Assembly (NCBI GenBank): GCA_918797485.1
Contig: CAKKNE010000001.1
Location: 3,906,001-3,970,000, forward strand
DNA from: Pelagomonas calceolata
Lineage: Eukaryota > Sar > Pelagophyceae > Pelagomonadales > Pelagomonadaceae
Reading direction: 5' to 3'
Length of the DNA: 64,000 bases
Shown here one piece after another: positions 17,448 through 23,696 of the stretch. The notes under the pieces were generated by a model. It saw nothing but the letters and a program-made list of their open reading frames with translations. It was not told where the DNA came from and did not search any database. A program made the translations under genes and the position numbers. Each line of letters begins with the position of its first letter. The stretch's first letter is position 1.

Positions 17448-18647
17448 ATGGCACAGCAACCCCCACCAACCTACGTCTTCACGGGCGACCGTCGGAGAAT
17501 CGAGCCCTACGTCTACGCCTACACCATGCACTGCAAGGGCCGCTGGTGCGGCCGGCGGCCCGACGAGGTCTTCGGGACCGAGTTCAAGATGAACCCTCCG
17601 GCCTACTACGAGGAAGCTCTACGGGATGGGCGCATCACCGTCAACGACGCGCTGTGGGACGGGCAGTCGACGCTGCAGCAGGGGGATGTGATTCGGCACC
17701 TCGCGCACCGCCACGAGCCGCCCGTGCCGAAAGGGCCGATCCGCGTCGTCGGCCTCACGGAAAACGCTTTAGCGGTGGACAAGCCGCCCGGCCTGCCCAT
17801 GCACCCGTGCGGGAGCTACCACCACAACACGCTGACCTCTTTACTAAGGGAGGACTTCACTACCAGATCTTTCGTCTGCGCCGATGGTGTCGACTGGGCG
17901 GAGGCGCAGCGAGCCGCCCGCCAAGGTCTCAGGCAGGTGCACCGCTTGGATCGGTTGACGTCGGGTCTCGTGATCTTCGCGCGGTCCGCATCCGCGGCTC
18001 GGACGCTCTGCGAGGACATCGGCCAGGGCCGCACGCAGAAGACTTATATAGCACGCGTCCGCGGTTGTTTTCCCGACGACGCGCCGGTCCTGAGGCCGGA
18101 GAAGCGGCCGCGCAACGCCGAGCTCGCCGACGGCTCGTGGCGCATTGACGGCGACTGGGTCGAGGTGTCCTGTTCATTACGGACGGCGTCGCACCGCGAC
18201 GGCGTCTGCGAGTGCGCGCCCGACGCCGAGGACGCGAAGGCGGCGCGGACGAAGTTCCGGCTCGTGCGCAAGTTGAGTGATGGGACATCAATTGTGGAAT
18301 GTAGGCCGCAGACGGGGCGCACGCACCAGATCCGGCTGCACCTCCAGTTCCTGAACCACCCCATCGCGAACGACCCCTGCTACGGCGGCGAGCTGGGCTT
18401 TGCCGGGAGTTCTTTGGTGGACGACGCGCCGCCGTCGTCCTCAGAGGTATTAGACCCGACCGGCCCGCGGCGGCCGGGCGAGTCCGACGCGGACTTCGTG
18501 CGGCGCAAGTGCGCGCGCTGCGCCTCGAAGCTGGACGTCATAGATGCGTCCGAGGAGCGTGCCTCATGCGTCTTCCTCCACGCGCGGTCCTACGCGGGGC
18601 CGGGCTGGGCCTTTGCGACGGTCGAGCCGGCCTGGGCGGCCGAGTAG
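17448..18647 (+). CDS. RluA-family pseudouridine synthase
   Basis: A 399-residue protein. An S4-like N-terminal part (ALRDGRITVND...LQQGDVIRHLAHRHEPPV) precedes the catalytic domain, which has VVGLTENALAVDKPPGLPMHPCG, QVHRLDRLTSGLVIFARS with the catalytic aspartate, KTYIARVRG, and ECRPQTGRTHQIRLHLQFLNHPIANDPCYG. The order and motifs fit eukaryotic RluA-type enzymes of the PUS9/RPUSD2 group, which isomerise uridine in tRNA or mRNA. The C-terminus has a CARC metal-like cysteine pair. No clear targeting peptide is seen. The start ATG at 17448 gives MAQQPPPTYVF, and a CTAG variant lies 166 bp upstream. Confidence 0.92.
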   Translation: MAQQPPPTYVFTGDRRRIEPYVYAYTMHCKGRWCGRRPDEVFGTEFKMNPPAYYEEALRDGRITVNDALWDGQSTLQQGDVIRHLAHRHEPPVPKGPIRVVGLTENALAVDKPPGLPMHPCGSYHHNTLTSLLREDFTTRSFVCADGVDWAEAQRAARQGLRQVHRLDRLTSGLVIFARSASAARTLCEDIGQGRTQKTYIARVRGCFPDDAPVLRPEKRPRNAELADGSWRIDGDWVEVSCSLRTASHRDGVCECAPDAEDAKAARTKFRLVRKLSDGTSIVECRPQTGRTHQIRLHLQFLNHPIANDPCYGGELGFAGSSLVDDAPPSSSEVLDPTGPRRPGESDADFVRRKCARCASKLDVIDASEERASCVFLHARSYAGPGWAFATVEPAWAAE

Positions 18648-18705
18648 TAGGTGTCCCTGTGGTGTGTGTGTAACTTGTCTCGTTTCGTCGCACGACTCCT
18701 CGGGG

Positions 18706-18733
18706 CTAGCGGGATCTCACATGATCTCACATG
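18706..18733 (+). repeat. CTAGCG half element plus 10-bp tandem repeat upstream of the lectin gene
   Basis: GGCTAGCGGG around 18704-18713 matches the left half of the CTAG element and is followed by ATCTCACATG repeated twice (18714-18723, 18724-18733). The preceding CGTTTCGTCG (18681-18690) recurs just before the intact element at 20579, so this looks like an eroded copy. Confidence 0.35.
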
Positions 18734-18862
18734 ACACCGGCGTTCTGCCGCGCGGCGCAGCGCGCCCAGCCAAAAATAGGTCCGGGGCCGCGGGGCAGCC
18801 GGACATGTCGTTGTTCGTCCATAAATAGAGTTATGGCAGCAGCGCCGGGCCACTAAATCAAC

Positions 18863-20488
18863 ATGAAGATGCTTTGGCTGGTGGTGCTGTGGTGCCCAGC
18901 GGCAGCAGAGATGAGGCGTCGGCTCTGTCATGCTGGCGGAGTCGACCGGGCTGATTGTGCAAACTGCATGAGCTATTGCGGTGTCTGCGCCCCAGAGTGC
19001 GGGACACCCGCGCCGACGGCAACACCCGGACCGACACCGGACGGATGCGCGATGTACGTAGCTGGTCCCGTCGTTGCGTACAGCGGTAACAAGGTGGCGA
19101 CCGTCGATTCGCTCCAGAACTACGAGCTCACGTTCACGATGGAGCTGGCGAGCGACTGGAGCATCACGAACAAGTTTCAGTCAGTCCTTCATATCGGCAG
19201 TGCGGATCAGGACCGCTTCCCTAATATACTGTTTAACCCTTCGCAATATGGTTCAGGTTTGCATGTGGCGCAGTCATACGGCGACTGCTCCCCTAGCTTC
19301 TGCCAGTGGTACCTTGGAACAGGAAGCTTCGCTGCAGCAGGCGGAACCTACGAGATCAAAGTGGTCGTCGAGAATAACCAGATGACGGTGTACATCGACG
19401 GCGTGAACCGCGGCTCCAAGTCGGGGAGCGCGACTTATGCTGCGGCAAACGCGGCGGTCTACGTCGGGGATCCGTGGTACGACGCGGCCGCAGTGACGCT
19501 CTCTCACATCTGTTTGAAGGAGATTGTATACCCGTCGCCCGCGCCGGTGATCGTGTACGTCGACCGGGAGATGTCTTGGGAGGACGCGCGCGCGCACTGC
19601 CGCGCGAACCACCACGACCTCGCGTCGATCCACAGCGCTAGCGAGAATGCGGAAGTCGATGCGCTTTGTCCTGGTCGGTGCTGGATCGGAGGGTCCGATG
19701 AGGCCCGGGAGGGCACGTGGACGTGGTCGGACGGCACCGCGTGGGACTACACGAACTGGTATCCCGGTGAGCCCAATGATGCTGGTAGTGGTCAAGATTT
19801 TCTACATATATATGGAATGTGGGAGGGCCGTTGGGACGACACGTATGAACATTTGTTGCAACCATTCGTGTGCAGTACAAGGTCTCGTGGCACCGACGAA
19901 GAAGACGACGACGACGACTCGGACGGCGACGACTCAGACGGCGACGACTCGGACGGCGATGCACTCGTTGTGATCCTGTGCGTCATCGGCGCCTTCTTTG
20001 GCGGTGCCGTCTTTGTCGGTGCAACCGTGAACAAGTGCGCCGCCAAGAGCGCAAAGGTCGCGGCGACGACGGGCGCCGCGGCGGTTCCCAACGCTGCGAC
20101 CGACGACGGCGACATGATCACCGTCGAGGCGCCCCCCGGGACGCTGGGCCTCAAGCTTGACGGGACGTCCACGAGAGTCAAAGAGGTCTTTTCCGACTCG
20201 CCTTTGGTGGGAAAGGTCTACCCCGGCGACGTTCTAAAGAGCGTCGACGGAGTCGTTGTTACCGGCGGCAAATGCTTAACCAACGCGGTCGCCGCGGCCG
20301 ACGACGGCACGAACCCGCGAACGCTCGTGTTTCTGCGAAAACAACAGCCCGCGCCGCCCATGCGCCCAGCGACCATCGTCCGCATGGGCACCGTGGAAGC
20401 GATCCACGCCTCCGACGCTTCCGCAGCGCCTCCGGTGCAGGCGACGCTCGTCCCCCACGCCACCGTTCTCTCGGTCCAACAACACTGA
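18863..20488 (+). CDS. secreted/membrane C-type lectin protein with cytoplasmic PDZ-like domain
   Basis: A 541-residue type I membrane protein. A signal peptide (MKMLWLVVLWCPAAAE) is followed by a cysteine-rich segment and a PTATPGPTP linker. About residues 60-225 look like a LamG/concanavalin-type sandwich (YELTFTMEL...TYEIKVVVENNQMTVYIDGVNRG). About 227-345 are a C-type lectin domain: MSWEDARAHCRANHHDLASIHSASEN, WIGGSDEAREGTWTWSDG, YTNWYPGEPNDAGSGQD with the EPN sugar-binding triplet, and a closing FVCS. An Asp-rich linker with DSDGD repeats precedes the transmembrane helix VVILCVIGAFFGGAVFVGATV. The inner part holds a PDZ-like domain (APPGTLGLKLDG...VYPGDVLKSVDGVVV). It probably recognises external glycans and docks an internal partner; EPN suggests mannose-type ligands (family knowledge). 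Confidence 0.8.
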   Translation: MKMLWLVVLWCPAAAEMRRRLCHAGGVDRADCANCMSYCGVCAPECGTPAPTATPGPTPDGCAMYVAGPVVAYSGNKVATVDSLQNYELTFTMELASDWSITNKFQSVLHIGSADQDRFPNILFNPSQYGSGLHVAQSYGDCSPSFCQWYLGTGSFAAAGGTYEIKVVVENNQMTVYIDGVNRGSKSGSATYAAANAAVYVGDPWYDAAAVTLSHICLKEIVYPSPAPVIVYVDREMSWEDARAHCRANHHDLASIHSASENAEVDALCPGRCWIGGSDEAREGTWTWSDGTAWDYTNWYPGEPNDAGSGQDFLHIYGMWEGRWDDTYEHLLQPFVCSTRSRGTDEEDDDDDSDGDDSDGDDSDGDALVVILCVIGAFFGGAVFVGATVNKCAAKSAKVAATTGAAAVPNAATDDGDMITVEAPPGTLGLKLDGTSTRVKEVFSDSPLVGKVYPGDVLKSVDGVVVTGGKCLTNAVAAADDGTNPRTLVFLRKQQPAPPMRPATIVRMGTVEAIHASDASAAPPVQATLVPHATVLSVQQH

Positions 20489-20578
20489 CTCTTTCCCTGA
20501 TCTTCCGCTTCCACCGAATCTACTCTCCACTACCTTAATTTTAAGCTTGAAATTAGTCTTCGTTTCGTCGGGGCTCGG

Positions 20579-20599
20579 CTAGCGTCTGTAAGACACTAG
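20579..20599 (+). promoter_or_regulatory. CTAG inverted-repeat promoter element, copy 4
   Basis: Reads CTAGCG - TCT - GTAAGACACTAG. It lies 197 bp upstream of the ATG at 20796 and downstream of the lectin gene, so it serves the next gene rather than a divergent pair. Confidence 0.65.
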
Positions 20600-20795
20600 G
20601 CATCCCTAGCAAAAAAGCAAGGCCGCGCCAAACCTTAAAGCCGACGTTACGTTGCTCAATCGGCACAGCTCTTCAATTGAACACAAACTCGCACTGCAGC
20701 AGACACCAGTCAAAAGGCGCGCTGCCGAGACCGTTGACAGTCCAAAAAGAGCAGCAGTCAAAAAGCAGCACAAACCGCGCGCAGCAAGGACCGCG

Positions 20796-21323
20796 ATGGC
20801 CAGCGCCCGCAAGAACCTCTGCGCCGCCCTCAAAATCGACTGCTTCGCGCCGAAGCCCGTCCCCGAAAAGGAGGAGGCCCCGGACCTCGAGGCCGGCGGC
20901 GACGAGGAGTTGGATTACAAGCAAGAGACGACAACGCCCGTCGCGGAGCCGCGGCCGCCCGCGTCGCTGCGGCGGTCGCCGTCCGACGAGCCCTACCTCG
21001 AGCCCCGCGACGACGACGACGCGCCGAACGCGCTCGTGAAGGTCGCGCGGTCGTCGACGGCGCTGCCCGCGTTCGTCAGCCTAGCCTTCTTCCAGATGAT
21101 CGCCATGGTCGGTTGGATGATGATGGCCATGGCGTCGCGCGCCGTGCGCGTCTTCTACGCCGCTTCCAACGCTCCTCTCCAACTCGAGGACGACGGCGGC
21201 GCGACGCTGCCCCTGCATTCGACCGAAGCGCCGCGGCCGCAGCCGGCCTGGGTGCGCGCGGCCTCCGAGCCCGAGGAGCTCCAGACGGAGTTCTCCTTCG
21301 CGCCGGCGCCGGAGGCGGACTGA
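20796..21323 (+). CDS. small membrane-associated protein, unknown
   Basis: A 175-residue protein from the ATG at 20796; the frame opens earlier only through TTG. The first 85 residues are acidic/proline-rich and disordered. Around residues 90-120 a single hydrophobic helix rich in Met (LPAFVSLAFFQMIAMVGWMMMAMASRAVRVFY) could span a membrane. The tail is acidic (EPEELQTEFSF). There is no signal peptide and no recognised domain. It is convergent with the TIR gene. Confidence 0.5.
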   Translation: MASARKNLCAALKIDCFAPKPVPEKEEAPDLEAGGDEELDYKQETTTPVAEPRPPASLRRSPSDEPYLEPRDDDDAPNALVKVARSSTALPAFVSLAFFQMIAMVGWMMMAMASRAVRVFYAASNAPLQLEDDGGATLPLHSTEAPRPQPAWVRAASEPEELQTEFSFAPAPEAD

Positions 21324-21361
21324 GGCGTCGGGGCGGGGAACTATGTAATGTGTCTGTTTAC

Positions 21362-23236
21362 TCAGACGGCGTCCTCGCCCGCGAGCGAGTAGTAGCGCCC
21401 CGCGAGGTACTGGAGGAACGCGCCCGTCGACCACGTCACGCGATAGACCTTGCCGCTCACCTTCCACTCGCGCGCGAAGAGCAGCGCGACGCCCGACGCG
21501 TCCTCGCTCACGATGAAGTCGAGACATCGCAAGAACCGCACGCCGTTCGCGCGGTCCATCGGTTTTGCTCCTTCATCATCAACTAAAGCCTGGATCTTCG
21601 GCCGCACGTCCGTCTCGTAGCTTAGGTAGCGAGGCGCGTCCTTCCTCTCAACCACACCGGCCGCGACGGCGACGTAGAAGAAGCCCGCGCTGCAGATGAT
21701 TCTGATTGGCGAAGAATCGCGGGAGTGTTTTTGCAATTGTTCCCGTAGAGGGCCGAAGGGCGCCGTGATGGACGCCGTGCACGCCGTGCGCCATCCCTCA
21801 ATCTCATCGGTTTCGACGAGGGCGATGCCCTCCTTGAGAGCTACGCGTGCGGAGAGGTGGTGGGCACCGTGGCCGCCGGCGCCGTCCATGCTCGTCTGCA
21901 CGGAACCCTTGCCGCCCGCCAGGGCCGCGATCGGCGGTTCCGCGGCAAACTCGATGGCCATCGCGTGCTTGACCGAGATCCACTCTAATGAAGCCTCTTC
22001 TTGTCCGCTCAAAACTTCAAAGTTCCATTTTGCGGATGCAGGCAAGACGCGCATGACCGTGTTCCGCAGCCACGCCAATGCCGGTTCCGCTTTCGTCGCG
22101 ACCTCGTGTTCCGAGAAGTCGCGGTACCACTGCGTCGCGCCGCATCGAACACCCGCGAAGCGATCCTCGAACGAATCACCATTTGCGAGGGTCGCGTCGA
22201 TGCGCTCTTTTGCTGTAGTTGTAGCCTGGCGGATGTTCGCCTCAACCTCTTCGAGCTCCGACGACTGTCTAGCTGGCCGATCCACGAGGTTGAAGGGGCA
22301 CGTCAGCAGATCCTCATACACCAAAGACCCGTCCGCGCCCAACGCGAGGAGCTTGAAGGCCATCTGGCCCGTTCCTAGGTCGATATACAACGTCGCCGTA
22401 CTACCGGCCCTATAAACAGTCATAGCTTTGGCACGGTCCGCGAGGACGTCCTCCTGCATGCTCTCATCTTCTGGTGAAAGGTGGTCCGCGTTGCCCACCA
22501 ATACCCTATCGAGCAACGCCTGCTGCTCGTAGACCTTCCGCCGGAACGGCAACGATTCATTATCGTCAAAAATGGCCTGGACGTCCGCTGGCGCCGACGC
22601 GATGATGTCGTTCAGCGGCGCGTACGACGCGTGCGCCGCGTCCGCCTCGTGGAGGAGTTGTATTGGTTTTCCTAAACGCATAGCGGCCCGTACCTCGAAG
22701 ACGCACCAGGCCCTTTCGAAGACACCTTTCGTCAAAATAAGCATAAATACGGCCGACGTCCGGATGCCTTCGAGCATGCCGAGTTGCGTGATGTGCATGC
22801 TCTCCTGATCATACCAGCACGAGTAGCCTCGAATCTTCATCTGCAGGTCGATCACCGCGCAGATGTCCGACGCTTCCCGCTGGAAATGCGACAGGAAGAA
22901 GGCATGTTCCAGCTTTAAAGTTTCTGGGGAGGATTTGAGCAATTGCGTTATTGTCTCGTGATGTGTTTGTGAAGAGGGCACCTCCCGAGGTTTTGATGGT
23001 GATGGTGGTTCCGCGGCGGCGACTTGCGCCCTCGTCCGCTTCACGAGCCCGTCGGCCTTTTCCAAGCGCCTCCGCAACAGGTGATTCTCATCAGTCAAAT
23101 TCTCGACGGCGCGCCGCAGTTCCTCCATCTCGCGCCGCTGCTCGCCGTGGTGCTGCTCCTGCTTGCGCTGCATGATCTCGACGCGGTGCGTCAATTTCAG
23201 GAGCGCGTCGGCGACGTCCTCGGGGGGCGTGTCCAT
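21362..23236 (-). CDS. TIR-domain protein with C-terminal ASKHA/GDA1-CD39-like domain
   Basis: A 624-residue protein with no signal peptide. Residues 8-70 are a coiled coil (RKQEQHHGEQRREMEELRRAVENLTDEN). About 108-210 are a TIR domain: LEHAFFLSHFQREASD, RGYSCWYDQESM, MLEGIRTSAVFMLILTKGVFERAWCVFEVRAAM and GKPIQLLHE. From about 279 comes a nucleotidase-like domain: ATLYIDLGTGQMAFKLLAL (phosphate-1-like), LAGGKGSVQTSM at about 435 (phosphate-2/ACR4-like), ICSAGFFYVAVAAG at about 512, and FAREWKVSGKVYRVTWSTGAFLQYLAGR at the end. These blocks recur in the same order in the channel-like protein at 12003-15029. TIR domains act as adaptors or NAD-cleaving enzymes; a glutamate lies in the right neighbourhood (DQES), but alignment is needed. 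The combination suggests nucleotide-linked signalling (inference). Confidence 0.75.
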   Translation of the reverse strand: MDTPPEDVADALLKLTHRVEIMQRKQEQHHGEQRREMEELRRAVENLTDENHLLRRRLEKADGLVKRTRAQVAAAEPPSPSKPREVPSSQTHHETITQLLKSSPETLKLEHAFFLSHFQREASDICAVIDLQMKIRGYSCWYDQESMHITQLGMLEGIRTSAVFMLILTKGVFERAWCVFEVRAAMRLGKPIQLLHEADAAHASYAPLNDIIASAPADVQAIFDDNESLPFRRKVYEQQALLDRVLVGNADHLSPEDESMQEDVLADRAKAMTVYRAGSTATLYIDLGTGQMAFKLLALGADGSLVYEDLLTCPFNLVDRPARQSSELEEVEANIRQATTTAKERIDATLANGDSFEDRFAGVRCGATQWYRDFSEHEVATKAEPALAWLRNTVMRVLPASAKWNFEVLSGQEEASLEWISVKHAMAIEFAAEPPIAALAGGKGSVQTSMDGAGGHGAHHLSARVALKEGIALVETDEIEGWRTACTASITAPFGPLREQLQKHSRDSSPIRIICSAGFFYVAVAAGVVERKDAPRYLSYETDVRPKIQALVDDEGAKPMDRANGVRFLRCLDFIVSEDASGVALLFAREWKVSGKVYRVTWSTGAFLQYLAGRYYSLAGEDAV

Positions 23237-23696
23237 CCTGGTGCTGGTTGTGTCACAAGGGGCAGCGTCGACGGCGTTTTGGGCGGTGGCTGCGGGTGGC
23301 GGGCAGCCGGTTGGACGCTGCCTCGTTGGTGTTAGGACAAGGCAGCTTGGTCAGCGCGCACAAGCCCCATGCGGCGCTGGAACGCCTCAGCGGCGGAGAG
23401 TTGCGAGCAGTTGGGTCGGCGATGCCTCCGCCGCTGGCCTTGGATGGATCGGGAAGCTTCCTACGACTCTGTCCTCGAGAAAAAAGGGCGCAAAAAAGCG
23501 CGCGGGTTTCTCGCGCAATAAAGGCGTTGCTTTTGTTTTTGCCGCTGTGGCGCCGCCGCGGTAGCTGCGGGCCACTTGTAACGCTGCGCTTGAAGCGCCC
23601 TGAGGCCAGGCTCTCGCTGCGCTGCGAAAAAACGCCGCAAGGAACGCCCAAAAAACTCACCGTTCACGTGAACTGTAGCAAACGCGGCAGCGGACG
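23237..23696. other. 460-bp divergent intergenic region
   Basis: No CTAG element and no gene are seen. Short open frames on both strands here lack domains and are probably chance in GC-rich DNA. Confidence 0.35.
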
